Shown: positions 36,810 to 46,639, counted from the stretch's first letter. The stretch is 64,000 nucleotides of DNA from Dysgonomonas sp. PF1-14 (GCF_029892965.1 NZ_JARXWN010000002.1:372001-436000), one strand, 5' to 3'. Numbers and translations are program-made. Notes: generated from the sequence alone by a model not told the origin.

Positions 36810-38183
36810 ATGGCCAGAAAGATATTACTCGAAAAGATAGATATTCCCGGAATCCAGGAATATGAAGTTTATCGCAAAAACGGCGGTTACGCATCGGTAG
36901 AGAAAGCGCTGAAGACTATGACTCCCGACGATGCAGTGGAGCAGGTAAAAGCTTCCGGTATGCGTGGACGTGGTGGAGCAGGTTTCCCGATGGGAATGAA
37001 GTGGAGTTTCATAGACAAGAAATCCGGAAAACCCCGCCACCTTGTAGTGAATGCCGACGAATCGGAACCGGGCACATTCAAAGACCGCTTCCTGATGCAC
37101 CATATTCCGCACTTGCTGATAGAAGGAGCTATTGTTTCCAGTTACGCATTAGAAGCAAACCTTTCTTACATATATATTCGCGGTGAATATATGTGGATAT
37201 TCAAAATATTGGAAAAAGCCATAAAAGAAGCTTATGCTAACGGATGGCTGGGCAAAAACATACTCGGTACAGGATACGACCTCGACCTGTATGTGCACTG
37301 CGGAGCAGGAGCATACATCTGCGGGGAAGAAACCGCCCTTATCGAATCATTGGAAGGCAAGCGTGGCAATCCGCGCATCAAACCGCCATTCCCTGCCGTT
37401 AGCGGATTGTGGGGTGAGCCTACCGTTGTAAACAATGTGGAATCTATATCGACCGTATCGTGGATTATTAACAATGGCGGCGATGAATATGCAAAAATAG
37501 GAGTTGGTAAATCTACAGGAACAAAACTTATGTCGGCATCGGGACACATCAAAAATCCGGGTGTTTACGAAATAGAGCTTGGCCTGTCGATGGAGGAGTT
37601 CTTCCACTCAGATGAATACTGCGGCGGAATGATGGACGACCGTCCACTCAAAGCTTGTATTCCGGGCGGATGTTCGGTTCCGATTCTACCACCTCAGTAT
37701 TTGTTCAAGACTGCTAATGGAGACGACAGACTGATATCTTACGAATCGCTTGCCGATGGTGGATTTATTACAGGCTCGTCACTCGGTTCGGGAGGATTCA
37801 TAGTGTACAACGATACAGCCTGTATTGTACGTAACACATGGAACTTCTCTCGTTTCTTCCACCACGAAAGCTGCGGACAATGTTCACCTTGTCGCGAAGG
37901 AACCGGATGGATGGATAAAATCCTTTATCGCATAGAAACCGGACAGGGACGTGAAGAAGATATAGACCTACTATGGAGTATTCAAAGCCAGATAGAGGGC
38001 AATACTATATGTCCGCTTGGTGATGCTGCATCGTGGCCTGTAGCTGCGGCTATACGCCACTTCCGCGAAGAGTTTGAGTACCACGTTCGTTTCCCTGAAA
38101 AAGTGAAAGACAGAAACCATTTTGTGAACGAACCGATGGAAAAAGTGAGGCATTTGTTATCAGGCAGCATTGCGAGCCTGTAA
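36810..38183 (+). CDS. nuoF: NADH-quinone oxidoreductase subunit F (NADH-binding, FMN)
   Basis: This 457-residue flavoprotein is the entry point of NADH electrons. FMN/NADH site: RGRGGAGFPMGMKW (52-65) and NADESEPGTFKDR (81-93). Cluster N3 ligands are Cys355, Cys358, Cys361 (ESCGQCSPC) and Cys401 (NTICPLGD). All cofactor motifs are intact. It is separated from nuoG by an 80-base repeat spacer. Confidence 0.98.
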   Translation: MARKILLEKIDIPGIQEYEVYRKNGGYASVEKALKTMTPDDAVEQVKASGMRGRGGAGFPMGMKWSFIDKKSGKPRHLVVNADESEPGTFKDRFLMHHIPHLLIEGAIVSSYALEANLSYIYIRGEYMWIFKILEKAIKEAYANGWLGKNILGTGYDLDLYVHCGAGAYICGEETALIESLEGKRGNPRIKPPFPAVSGLWGEPTVVNNVESISTVSWIINNGGDEYAKIGVGKSTGTKLMSASGHIKNPGVYEIELGLSMEEFFHSDEYCGGMMDDRPLKACIPGGCSVPILPPQYLFKTANGDDRLISYESLADGGFITGSSLGSGGFIVYNDTACIVRNTWNFSRFFHHESCGQCSPCREGTGWMDKILYRIETGQGREEDIDLLWSIQSQIEGNTICPLGDAASWPVAAAIRHFREEFEYHVRFPEKVKDRNHFVNEPMEKVRHLLSGSIASL

Positions 38184-38224
38184 CGGATTAAAAAAATAAA
38201 ACGATTGAAAATATTTTCAAAAGA

Positions 38225-38260
38225 GCTAAATAGCTATACGCTAACAGCTAACAGCTAAAA
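38225..38260 (+). repeat. GCTAACA heptad repeat spacer, nuoF to nuoG
   Basis: The spacer reads as successive units GCTAAATA, GCTATAC, GCTAACA, GCTAACA, GCTAAAA directly before the nuoG start. It has a 7-base period with drift. Confidence 0.65.
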
Positions 38261-38263
38261 AAT

Positions 38264-39307
38264 ATGAAAATTACAATAGACGGACATACAGTAGAGGTCG
38301 AACCGGGAACTACTATCCTACAGGCAGCACGCCTTGTGGGTGGCGACAGCGTCCCTCCTACTATGTGTTATTATTCCAAACTGAAAGATTGCGGGGGCAA
38401 ATGTCGTTGTTGTCTCGTGGAAGTATCGAAAGGCAGTGAGAAAGACCCTCGCCCTATGCCAAAGTTACAACCGTCATGCGTTACTGCCGTTCAGGACGGA
38501 ATGGAAGTAAAAAGCGCTACATCGGAGAGAGCAAAAGTATCACGTAAAGCCGTATCTGAGTTTCTGCTGATCAATCACCCGCTCGACTGTCCGGTATGCG
38601 ATCAGGCCGGAGAATGCGACCTGCAAGACCTTGCCTATGGCAATGACAACTTCAAGTCGCGCTTTATAGAGCAAAAACGCACATTCGAACCTGAGGATAT
38701 AGGCCCGTACATACAGTTGCACATGAACAGATGTATCTTATGCTACCGTTGTGTGAAACTGGCCGACCAACTTACACCGGAGCGTGTTCATGGAGTTGTA
38801 GGCAGAGGCGATCATGCACAGATATCTACATATATAGAACGTGCCATAGATAACGACTTTTCGGGCAATGTGATTGATGTCTGTCCTGTAGGCGCATTGA
38901 CAGATAAGACATTCCGCTTCAAATCGCGTGTATGGTTTACCAAGAAATTCAACGCGCACCGCCATTGTACAAAGTGTTCGGGTAAAGTGACACTATGGAT
39001 GTTCGGGGATAGCGTTCTGCGTGTAAGCGCCCGCAAAGACCAGTGGAAGGAAGTGGAAGAGTTTATCTGTAACGAATGCCGTTTCGAGCATAAGAATGTA
39101 GGAGACTGGACTATAGAAGGACCACGCAAATTCGAGAAATATTCGGTGAATAATGTGAACAACTACACCGAGCCTACCAAAAAGGTGAAAATAAAGACTG
39201 ATGACATGGTGCTCGAAGGACGCGAGGAAGACCGGAAGAAAATAAGCATGGAAAGCTCGCCTTATGATGCCAACGAACTGGAAGCAATAAAGAAAACAAA
39301 AAAATGA
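38264..39307 (+). CDS. nuoG: NADH-quinone oxidoreductase subunit G, short form
   Basis: This 347-residue protein carries N1b ligands (Cys35, Cys47, Cys50, Cys72), the His-ligated N5 cluster (His105, Cys109, Cys112, Cys118) and N4 (Cys157, Cys160, Cys163, Cys207). An additional CTKC (235-238) and CNEC (269-272) follow. It stops where other NuoG proteins (about 700-900 residues) enter the molybdopterin-oxidoreductase-like domain. No frameshift remnant follows, since the stop is followed at once by a repeat spacer, so this is a genuine short form. I recall similar short NuoG in flavobacteria. Confidence 0.94.
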   Translation: MKITIDGHTVEVEPGTTILQAARLVGGDSVPPTMCYYSKLKDCGGKCRCCLVEVSKGSEKDPRPMPKLQPSCVTAVQDGMEVKSATSERAKVSRKAVSEFLLINHPLDCPVCDQAGECDLQDLAYGNDNFKSRFIEQKRTFEPEDIGPYIQLHMNRCILCYRCVKLADQLTPERVHGVVGRGDHAQISTYIERAIDNDFSGNVIDVCPVGALTDKTFRFKSRVWFTKKFNAHRHCTKCSGKVTLWMFGDSVLRVSARKDQWKEVEEFICNECRFEHKNVGDWTIEGPRKFEKYSVNNVNNYTEPTKKVKIKTDDMVLEGREEDRKKISMESSPYDANELEAIKKTKK

Positions 39308-39309
39308 AA

Positions 39310-39382
39310 TAAGTTATAAGTTATGAATTATGAGTTGTTTCTCTTCTATTGATAACTGTTAACTGTTGACTGATAACTGAAT
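39310..39382 (+). repeat. Heptad repeat spacer, nuoG to nuoH
   Basis: Two heptad families are joined: AAGTTAT, AAGTTAT, GAATTAT, GAGTTGT, then GATAACT, GTTAACT, GTTGACT, GATAACT, running up to the nuoH ATG at 39385. The second family recurs near 56507 upstream of lpxB. Confidence 0.7.
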
Positions 39383-39384
39383 TT

Positions 39385-40428
39385 ATGGAAGTTGCATTTA
39401 TTTTAGAAAAACTGATTCTGATCGTTCTCGTTTTTGCTGTTACGATGTTCTTTGCATTGTACGCAACTTATGCAGAGCGTAAAGTAGCCGGATTCCTGCA
39501 AGACCGTTACGGACCGAACCGTGCCGGAATATTCGGGCTGTTACAACCAATCTGTGATGGCGCCAAACTATTCTCTAAAGAAGAGTTTATGCCGAATACC
39601 CCCAACAAAATACTGTTTATTTGCGGACCGGCGATAGCCATGAGTGTTTCGCTGCTCGGGGTTTCTGTTATTCCTTGGGCCGAAAAATTCGTTATTGCCG
39701 GATATGGCGAAGTAAAGCCTTATATCGGTGATGTAAATGTAGCTGTCCTGTACATTGTAGCAGTTCTTTCCACCAGTGTGTACGGAGTTGTGATCGGAGG
39801 TTGGGCTTCAAACAATAAATACTCACTGATCGGCAGTATACGTGCAGGTGCTCAGATGATTTCGTACGAAGTCGCTATGGGGTTGTCCATCATCGCCCTT
39901 GTGATGATGACAGGTAGCCTTAGCTTGGTAACCATTACAGAACAACAAAGCGGATGGCATGGCATGCAGTGGAATGTAATCTATCAGCCGTTGACTTTCA
40001 TCATATTTCTTGTATGTTCTTTTGCTGAATGTAACCGTACACCGTTCGACCTCGCTGAATGTGAATCAGAGCTAGTCAACGGACACCATACAGAATACTC
40101 GTCTTTAGGAATGGGATTCTTCATGTTTTCGGAATATGCAAGTATGTTCTTCTCATCTGCTTTTATCTCTGTCCTGTTCTTCGGAGGGTACAACTATCCG
40201 TTCATCGACTGGGTAAGGGTAAACTGGGGCATCAATGTAGCCAGCGGACTTGGCGTACTGTCACTGCTTGCCAAAACAACGTTCTTTATATTCTTCTATA
40301 TGTGGGTACGTTGGACAATACCAAGATTCAGATACGACCAGCTAATGCGGTTAGGATGGAAAATGCTATTTCCTCTGGCAATAGTAAATATCTTCCTTGT
40401 AGGAATATGTATCCTGATTTTTAAATGA
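39385..40428 (+). CDS. nuoH: NADH-quinone oxidoreductase subunit H
   Basis: This 347-residue membrane subunit with about 8 helices links the quinone site to the proton path. It has YAERKVAGFLQDRYGPNRAG, LLQPICDGAKLFSKEE and the acidic loop AECNRTPFDLAECESELV. Length is standard. nuoI follows after 16 bases. Confidence 0.98.
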   Translation: MEVAFILEKLILIVLVFAVTMFFALYATYAERKVAGFLQDRYGPNRAGIFGLLQPICDGAKLFSKEEFMPNTPNKILFICGPAIAMSVSLLGVSVIPWAEKFVIAGYGEVKPYIGDVNVAVLYIVAVLSTSVYGVVIGGWASNNKYSLIGSIRAGAQMISYEVAMGLSIIALVMMTGSLSLVTITEQQSGWHGMQWNVIYQPLTFIIFLVCSFAECNRTPFDLAECESELVNGHHTEYSSLGMGFFMFSEYASMFFSSAFISVLFFGGYNYPFIDWVRVNWGINVASGLGVLSLLAKTTFFIFFYMWVRWTIPRFRYDQLMRLGWKMLFPLAIVNIFLVGICILIFK

Positions 40429-40444
40429 AAATAAGAGATTAGTC

Positions 40445-40978
40445 ATGTCAATAAAAGATATATCATTATCAGGAAAGAAAGAAGAAGTCACCAATAAGAA
40501 GATGACCTTCATCGAACGCATCTATCTTCCTGCCATAGTGCAAGGCTTAGGGATAACCATAAAACATTTTTTCGCAAAGAAAAATACGATACAGTATCCT
40601 GAGCAGCAACGCGAATTCAGTCCTGTATATCGTGGTCAGCACGTCCTGATGCGTGACGATCAGGGACGCGAACGGTGTACGGCATGCGGATTGTGCGCCT
40701 TAGCCTGTCCTGCAGAAGCCATTACGATGACGGCCGCAGAACGGAAGAAAGGCGAGGAGCAACTATATCGTGAGGAAAAATATGCGGCTGTGTATGAAAT
40801 AAACATGCTACGCTGCATATTCTGCGGATTATGCGAAGATGCCTGTCCTAAAGAGGCTATCTTCCTGACCAAATCGAAACTTCTGGTGAAACCGAAACTG
40901 GAAAGAGAAGATTTTATCTATGGTAAAGATAAACTGGTAATTTCAGTTGAAGATGCTAAAGCAAGAAAGTACGACTAG
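40445..40978 (+). CDS. nuoI: NADH-quinone oxidoreductase subunit I
   Basis: This 177-residue ferredoxin-like subunit holds clusters N6a and N6b: Cys78, Cys81, Cys84, Cys88 (CTACGLCALACP) and Cys124, Cys127, Cys130, Cys134 (CIFCGLCEDACP). It passes electrons toward NuoB. It is followed by a 74-base repeat spacer before nuoJ. Confidence 0.98.
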   Translation: MSIKDISLSGKKEEVTNKKMTFIERIYLPAIVQGLGITIKHFFAKKNTIQYPEQQREFSPVYRGQHVLMRDDQGRERCTACGLCALACPAEAITMTAAERKKGEEQLYREEKYAAVYEINMLRCIFCGLCEDACPKEAIFLTKSKLLVKPKLEREDFIYGKDKLVISVEDAKARKYD

Positions 40979-40989
40979 ATTTTGAGTTA

Positions 40990-41040
40990 AAAAGCATGCT
41001 AGTTTACTAGCAAATATAGTAAACTAGTAAACTGAAAAAC
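40990..41040 (+). repeat. ACTAGTAA-type repeat spacer, nuoI to nuoJ
   Basis: It contains the hairpin GCTAGT-TT-ACTAGC (40998-41011) and the words TAGTAAAC and TAGTAAACTGAA (41025-41036), shared with the nuoD-nuoE spacer 4.7 kb upstream. Confidence 0.6.
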
Positions 41041-41052
41041 TTATATACTAAT

Positions 41053-41556
41053 ATGATAACTATAATTTTTTACATTCTGGCAGCCATTACACTGGGTACG
41101 GGTATTCTGACTGTTTTGTCAAAGAACCCTATACATAGTGCAGTGTATATGATTATCTGTTTCTTCTCCATATCGGGGCACTTCCTGCTGCTTAATGCAT
41201 TGTTCCTCGCGGTAGTCAACATCGTTGTTTACGCAGGTGCGATCATGGTATTATTGCTGTTTACCCTGATGCTCATGAACCTGAGTGAACAACACGAGCC
41301 GAAGAAGAAAGTAATAAGCCGCGTAGCAGCTACCGTATCGGCATGCCTGATGGGTGTAGTACTTCTTGCTGCATTACTGAAATCTACACCGGTAATAGAA
41401 ACATATAAAGCCGAAGGATTGGACTATCAGTCGGTAAGTATTATCGGACAGGTATTGCTGAATGAATATCTGGTACCATTCGAATTTGCATCCATCCTGC
41501 TCATTACAGCTATGATAGGTGCTGTCCTTATTTCTAAAAAAGAAAAAAAAGCTTAA
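41053..41556 (+). CDS. nuoJ: NADH-quinone oxidoreductase subunit J
   Basis: This 167-residue membrane subunit has five helices. It shows the family block NPIHSAVYMIICFFSISGHFLLLNA and VNIVVYAGAIMVLLLFTLMLMNL. It is followed by nuoK at 3 bases, implying coupled translation. Confidence 0.97.
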   Translation: MITIIFYILAAITLGTGILTVLSKNPIHSAVYMIICFFSISGHFLLLNALFLAVVNIVVYAGAIMVLLLFTLMLMNLSEQHEPKKKVISRVAATVSACLMGVVLLAALLKSTPVIETYKAEGLDYQSVSIIGQVLLNEYLVPFEFASILLITAMIGAVLISKKEKKA

Positions 41557-41559
41557 GCT

Positions 41560-41883
41560 ATGCTGAATAATATATTAGAACAAGTAGGAATTGACAATTA
41601 CATCTACCTCTGCATCCTTTTGTTTATGGTAGGTGCGATCGGTCTTTTGTATCGCCGGAGTACAATAGTAATGCTCATGTCGGTAGAGTTGATGCTTGCC
41701 GCAGCAAACATGTTGCTCGCCGTATTTTCGGTGTATCATCAGGATACTAGCGGACAGGTATTCGTTATATTTTCGCTGGCTGTGGCCGCTGCCGAAGTCG
41801 CAGTAGGTCTGGCTATCCTTGTTGCCATATACAGGAATATTGGCACAATCGATATTGATGAATTAAAAAACTTAAAAGGATAA
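41560..41883 (+). CDS. nuoK: NADH-quinone oxidoreductase subunit K
   Basis: This 107-residue, three-helix subunit has the conserved membrane glutamates in MSVELMLAAANMLL and AAAEVAVGLAILVAIYR, which take part in proton translocation. Length is standard. nuoL follows at 6 bases. Confidence 0.98.
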   Translation: MLNNILEQVGIDNYIYLCILLFMVGAIGLLYRRSTIVMLMSVELMLAAANMLLAVFSVYHQDTSGQVFVIFSLAVAAAEVAVGLAILVAIYRNIGTIDIDELKNLKG

Positions 41884-41889
41884 TTTTGG

Positions 41890-43779
41890 ATGGAAACATT
41901 ATTGGTATTAATACTTCTGCTCAGTCCGTTTGTAGGCTTCCTTATCAATCTGCTGGTTGGTAAAAAGCTGATAGGACGTGCTATGACAGGAATTATTGCT
42001 ACAACAGCAGTAATTATAAGTTTTGTTATATCCCTGATATTTTTCATCCAGGTATTAACTACAGGCGAAGCAATCCATGTCAACCTGTTTCAATGGATTG
42101 CACTTGGAGAGTTTACAACAGACTTTGCATTCACCCTCGATCAGCTTTCACTGCTCTGGTTACTGTTTGTAACAGGCATCGGGGCATTGATCCATATTTA
42201 TTCGATAGGGTATATGAAAGATGATGAAGACATAGACAGGTATTTTGCATACCTAAATCTCTTTATCTTCTTCATGTCTGTATTGGTTTCCGGTGGCAAC
42301 CTGCTTATCATGTTTATCGGATGGGAAGGTGTAGGACTATGTTCTTACCTGCTTATCGGATTCTGGTCGAAAGATCACAAAAACAATGATGCTGCAAAAA
42401 AAGCCTTTATCATGAACCGTATCGGGGACTTAGGTTTCCTCATCGGGATCTTCACACTAGGCTATCTGTTCAAGACCGTAGACTATGTAACATTGAAAGA
42501 AGCCGTATCTACAACGTCTAATCCTGATGTATCTGCTCTATTGGGAGTAGCCACATTTGCACTCTTTATAGGTGCAACAGGAAAGAGCGCGCAGATACCT
42601 TTATACACATGGTTGCCTGATGCGATGGCAGGCCCGACACCAGTGTCGGCTCTGATACATGCGGCAACGATGGTTACAGCCGGTATCTTCATGGTTACCC
42701 GTTTGAACTTCCTGTTCGACCTTACACCCGACATTCAGACACTGATAGCAATAGTAGGAGCTGTAACTGCATTGTTCGCCGCTTCGATAGCCCTTGCTCA
42801 AACAGATATAAAGAAGGTACTCGCCTACTCTACCGTATCGCAACTGGGACTGATGTTCCTCGCGTTGGGATTGGGTGCATATCATGTAGCTGTATTCCAT
42901 GTGATAACACACGCATTCTTCAAAGCATGCCTTTTCTTAGGATCGGGTTCTGTGATACATGCAATGGGTGGAGAACAAGATATGCGTAAGATGGGTGGAC
43001 TGAAAAGCAAGATGAAAACTACATATTACACATTCCTTATTTCTACCTTATCTATTGCAGGCATTCCGCCATTAGCAGGTTTCTTCTCTAAAGATGAGAT
43101 CATGTTAACAGCCTTTGAACATAATAAAGTGTTGTGGATTATAGCTGCATTGGCATCGTTACTAACAGCATTCTATATGTTCCGTTTATTATATCTTACA
43201 TTCTTTAAAGAATTCAGAGGAACGGAAGAACAAAAACATCATTTGCATGAGTCACCAAAGAGCATGACATTACCGCTTATTGTATTGGCTTTCCTTGCGT
43301 TCATTGGTGGTGCAATCAGTATTCCATTCGGAAATCTTAGTTGGTTGAATGGTTATCTCGAGCCAATTATTCAGGGTATAACAGACCATCATCCATCTAC
43401 AGGGCAAATGATAACAACAATGGTAATATCTACAGTCATTGCTATTATCGGTATAGTACTTGCTTATTATAAATACATTAAGAAATCTGAAGTTCCTGCC
43501 GAAGATGATAAGATCACAGGCTTTGCGAAAGTCCTGTACAATAAGTATTACATAGATGAGATATACAATACCCTGTTTGTAAAACCGACTTATGCTCTGG
43601 CTAACTTTTTCGATAAGGTTATAGAGCCGGCATTGAAAACTTTCTTCAAAGGAGGCGGCTTACTAGTAGAGTCTCTTACTACTCCGGCCAAGAGATTGCA
43701 AAACGGAAGTCTCGGGTTTTATATGTTCTTCTTTGTATTGGGATTCTGTGCGCTCATCATCTATTTATTTCTTGTATAA
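41890..43779 (+). CDS. nuoL: NADH-quinone oxidoreductase subunit L
   Basis: This 629-residue antiporter-like proton pump has about 16 helices. It has GWEGVGLCSYLLIGFW, the Lys-containing KSAQIPLYTWLPDAMAGPTPVSALIHAATMV block and a long C-terminal lateral helix region ending in transmembrane residues. Length is standard for NuoL. It is followed by nuoM at 15 bases. Confidence 0.98.
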   Translation: METLLVLILLLSPFVGFLINLLVGKKLIGRAMTGIIATTAVIISFVISLIFFIQVLTTGEAIHVNLFQWIALGEFTTDFAFTLDQLSLLWLLFVTGIGALIHIYSIGYMKDDEDIDRYFAYLNLFIFFMSVLVSGGNLLIMFIGWEGVGLCSYLLIGFWSKDHKNNDAAKKAFIMNRIGDLGFLIGIFTLGYLFKTVDYVTLKEAVSTTSNPDVSALLGVATFALFIGATGKSAQIPLYTWLPDAMAGPTPVSALIHAATMVTAGIFMVTRLNFLFDLTPDIQTLIAIVGAVTALFAASIALAQTDIKKVLAYSTVSQLGLMFLALGLGAYHVAVFHVITHAFFKACLFLGSGSVIHAMGGEQDMRKMGGLKSKMKTTYYTFLISTLSIAGIPPLAGFFSKDEIMLTAFEHNKVLWIIAALASLLTAFYMFRLLYLTFFKEFRGTEEQKHHLHESPKSMTLPLIVLAFLAFIGGAISIPFGNLSWLNGYLEPIIQGITDHHPSTGQMITTMVISTVIAIIGIVLAYYKYIKKSEVPAEDDKITGFAKVLYNKYYIDEIYNTLFVKPTYALANFFDKVIEPALKTFFKGGGLLVESLTTPAKRLQNGSLGFYMFFFVLGFCALIIYLFLV

Positions 43780-43794
43780 AACTATTTAGGAAAC

Positions 43795-45228
43795 ATGAAT
43801 ATAGCTATTATATTAATCATATTGTTAGGAGGTGCAATTTTCACATACCTCTCAGGAAATAGATTTGCGTCGAAGGTTGCTATACTATTCAGTGTTGCGG
43901 CAGCCGTATTCTCTGTTGCCTTATACCTGAAATATGGAGCAGCGGGGACAGAATTCAGTATAGAGTGGATCAGAAACCCGAATATATCGTTCTCCTTAAA
44001 GGCAGACGGATTAGCCATAGCAATGATTTTGCTTACGACTATCCTGTTACCCATTATTATACTGGCCTCACTGCATCGTGAGTTTAAGAATGAGAAACTC
44101 TTATACAGCCTCATTATGTTCATGGCTTTTGCCATGACAGGAGCATTCCTCAGTAGTGATGCTCTACTGTACTATGTATTCTGGGAAATGTCACTTATTC
44201 CGATCTACTTCATTATAGTATTGTGGGGGAACGGCGAACTGGCAAAAAGGCGCAAGGCAGCGATGACCTTCTTCCTGTTTACGTTTGCAGGATCGCTGTT
44301 TATGATGGCTGCTATCATATACCTTTACACAAAAACCGGAAGTTTCCAACTCGAAGCATTTTATAATGCCAACTTGAGCGAAACAGAGCAGATATGGATA
44401 TTCCTAGCCTTCTTCCTTGCTTACGCCATTAAGATACCGGTATTTCCATTTCACACATGGCAGGCAAATGTATATCAGAAAGCTCCGGCGGTAGGAACAA
44501 TGCTTCTTGCCGGAATAATGTCTAAAATGGGTGCATACAGTGTGATCCGCTGGCAAATACCAATGACTCCTTATGCTTCACACGAGTTCAGAACCGTTAT
44601 TCTCATCTTGTGTATCATCGGAGTTGTATATGGTGCTATCATGGCACTCAGACAAGATGACCTGAAACGCTTCCTTGCATATGCTTCTTTATCTCACGTA
44701 GGATTTATAGCAGCCGGATCTTATGCGCTTACTTACGATGGTATCGAAGGAGCAGTAGTACTAATATTAGCACACGGATTTGGAATAGTTGCTATGTTCT
44801 ATGCTGCGGACGTAATTCAAAATAGAACAAACACATTGAAAATAAGCGAACTGGGAGGAATAAAGAGCCACGCACCTAAATTTGCTGTTGCATTCTTCCT
44901 GAGTATCCTTTCATCTATAGGAATACCGCTGACATTTAACTTCATCGGAGAATTTACAATCATGTACGGTCTGTATCAGGTAAGTTTGTGGTTTGCGTTG
45001 ACAATAGGAACATCGTTGTTCTTAGGTGCATTATTCATGCTGCGTATGTTCCAGTACACCATGTTGGGAGAACCGTCTAAAAAGCCATTCAGAGACCTGT
45101 CGAAAACAGAAATCACTGTATTTACCCTTATTGTGATTGTACTGATATTCTTCGGCGTATATGTAAAACCGGTTACAGATCTTGTCTCAACCAGTCTTAC
45201 AGAAATAGTAATGTATATTAACAGATAA
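43795..45228 (+). CDS. nuoM: NADH-quinone oxidoreductase subunit M
   Basis: This 477-residue antiporter-like subunit has the essential Glu in YYVFWEMSLIPIYFII and the Lys-bearing KIPVFPFHTWQANVYQKAPAVGTMLLAGIM segment. About 14 helices are predicted. It is followed by nuoN after 19 bases. Confidence 0.98.
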   Translation: MNIAIILIILLGGAIFTYLSGNRFASKVAILFSVAAAVFSVALYLKYGAAGTEFSIEWIRNPNISFSLKADGLAIAMILLTTILLPIIILASLHREFKNEKLLYSLIMFMAFAMTGAFLSSDALLYYVFWEMSLIPIYFIIVLWGNGELAKRRKAAMTFFLFTFAGSLFMMAAIIYLYTKTGSFQLEAFYNANLSETEQIWIFLAFFLAYAIKIPVFPFHTWQANVYQKAPAVGTMLLAGIMSKMGAYSVIRWQIPMTPYASHEFRTVILILCIIGVVYGAIMALRQDDLKRFLAYASLSHVGFIAAGSYALTYDGIEGAVVLILAHGFGIVAMFYAADVIQNRTNTLKISELGGIKSHAPKFAVAFFLSILSSIGIPLTFNFIGEFTIMYGLYQVSLWFALTIGTSLFLGALFMLRMFQYTMLGEPSKKPFRDLSKTEITVFTLIVIVLIFFGVYVKPVTDLVSTSLTEIVMYINR

Positions 45229-45247
45229 AAATTTAGCCAGATATATA

Positions 45248-46639
45248 ATGAGTACATTGATAGCCATCTCGGGATTAGGAATAGTTTGCCTGCTGTTAGA
45301 GATATTCAATTTGAGAAAGATACTTATACCGGTTACCCTCATCGGACTGGTAGCAGCATTAGGGCTGACTGTAAGTGAATATTATTTGGGTGAACCCTTT
45401 CTGGGAGCAGATAAATATAACATGATAGTGCCATCCGGATTCTCACAAGGATTCTCGGCTCTGTTCATCATTATCGCCATCCTCATTATTGCAATGAGCC
45501 CTAAATTTTATCAGGAAAAACTGGTTAAGATAGCAGATTATGTCGCCCTCAAAGTGTTTATGCTGGCAGGAGCTGTAGCAATGATATCTTTCGGTAACTT
45601 TGCGATGTTCTTCATCGGACTAGAAGTCTTATCCATTGCTGCATATGTATTGGCTGCCAGCGAGCCTAAAAGCCTAAAGAGCAATGAGGCAGGAATGAAA
45701 TACTTCATCATGGGAGCATTTGCTTCCAGCTTTATCCTGTTTGGGATTGCATTGGTATATGGTGCGACCGGATCATTTGATGTAGCTACAATATCCGCTA
45801 CATCCGTTACAATGGCCGATAGCCTGCCTGTATGGTTCAATATAGGATTCGTAATGATAACCGTAGGAATGATGTTTAAAGCCTCTATTGTTCCCTTCCA
45901 TTTCTGGGCACCGGACGTATATGAAGGCTCTCCTACACTGGTAACTGCTATGATGAGTACACTCGTTAAGGTAGCTGCTATCGGGGCACTATTTAAGATC
46001 GTATATATCTTATTTGCAGCTATCAGTCCGGCTTATCAGATAGCTCTGATCGTATTGTCTATATTAACCATGTCGGTAGGAAATATCACAGCAATGAAAC
46101 AGAAGAACATCAAACGTATGATGGCCTATTCGGGTATCTCCCACGCCGGATTCATGATGATGGCATTGCTTGCCATAGGTACATCTGCCAATACTGTCTT
46201 ATACTATGCAGCCGCATACAGCTTCGCAGGTATTGCAGCATTTGCTGTCATACTTGGTGTATGTAATGGGAAAGGCAATGAAGATATATCCAACTTCTTC
46301 GGACTGGTAAAGCGTCAACCTGTACTTACTGCCATTCTTACCTGTGCCTTCCTCTCACTGAGCGGGATACCTATTTTTGCAGGGTTCTTTGCCAAATTCT
46401 TCGTATTCGACCAGATGTTGCAGACAGGTCACCTCATACTTGTTATCTTTGGTATCATCAATTCGGTAATAGCCGTATCTTACTATCTGGGTGTAGCCAA
46501 TGTGATGATCACAAAAGAGGCTGAAACAGAAGAGCCGTTAGCTGTTCCATTCGAGTACAAGACTGTTGCTATAGTCGCTATATGCCTCAATATACTACTT
46601 GGAGTATTCCCCTCCATCATAATGGGGCTAAACCTCTGA
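45248..46639 (+). CDS. nuoN: NADH-quinone oxidoreductase subunit N
   Basis: This 463-residue antiporter-like subunit is the last gene of the operon. It has FFIGLEVLSIAAYVLAA, KASIVPFHFWAPDVYEGSPTLVTA and KRMMAYSGISHAGFMM. About 14 helices are predicted. It ends 23 bases before a strong bidirectional terminator. Confidence 0.98.
   Translation: MSTLIAISGLGIVCLLLEIFNLRKILIPVTLIGLVAALGLTVSEYYLGEPFLGADKYNMIVPSGFSQGFSALFIIIAILIIAMSPKFYQEKLVKIADYVALKVFMLAGAVAMISFGNFAMFFIGLEVLSIAAYVLAASEPKSLKSNEAGMKYFIMGAFASSFILFGIALVYGATGSFDVATISATSVTMADSLPVWFNIGFVMITVGMMFKASIVPFHFWAPDVYEGSPTLVTAMMSTLVKVAAIGALFKIVYILFAAISPAYQIALIVLSILTMSVGNITAMKQKNIKRMMAYSGISHAGFMMMALLAIGTSANTVLYYAAAYSFAGIAAFAVILGVCNGKGNEDISNFFGLVKRQPVLTAILTCAFLSLSGIPIFAGFFAKFFVFDQMLQTGHLILVIFGIINSVIAVSYYLGVANVMITKEAETEEPLAVPFEYKTVAIVAICLNILLGVFPSIIMGLNL

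Noticed and set aside
38264-39307. NuoG as a frameshifted pseudogene
   Set aside because: All cluster ligands are intact and no NuoG C-terminal sequence is found in other frames downstream; short NuoG is a known form in the phylum as I recall.
36178-41052. Repeat spacers in the nuo operon as CRISPR-like arrays
   Set aside because: The units are 7-8 bases, degenerate and without unique spacers or cas genes; they do not resemble CRISPR.
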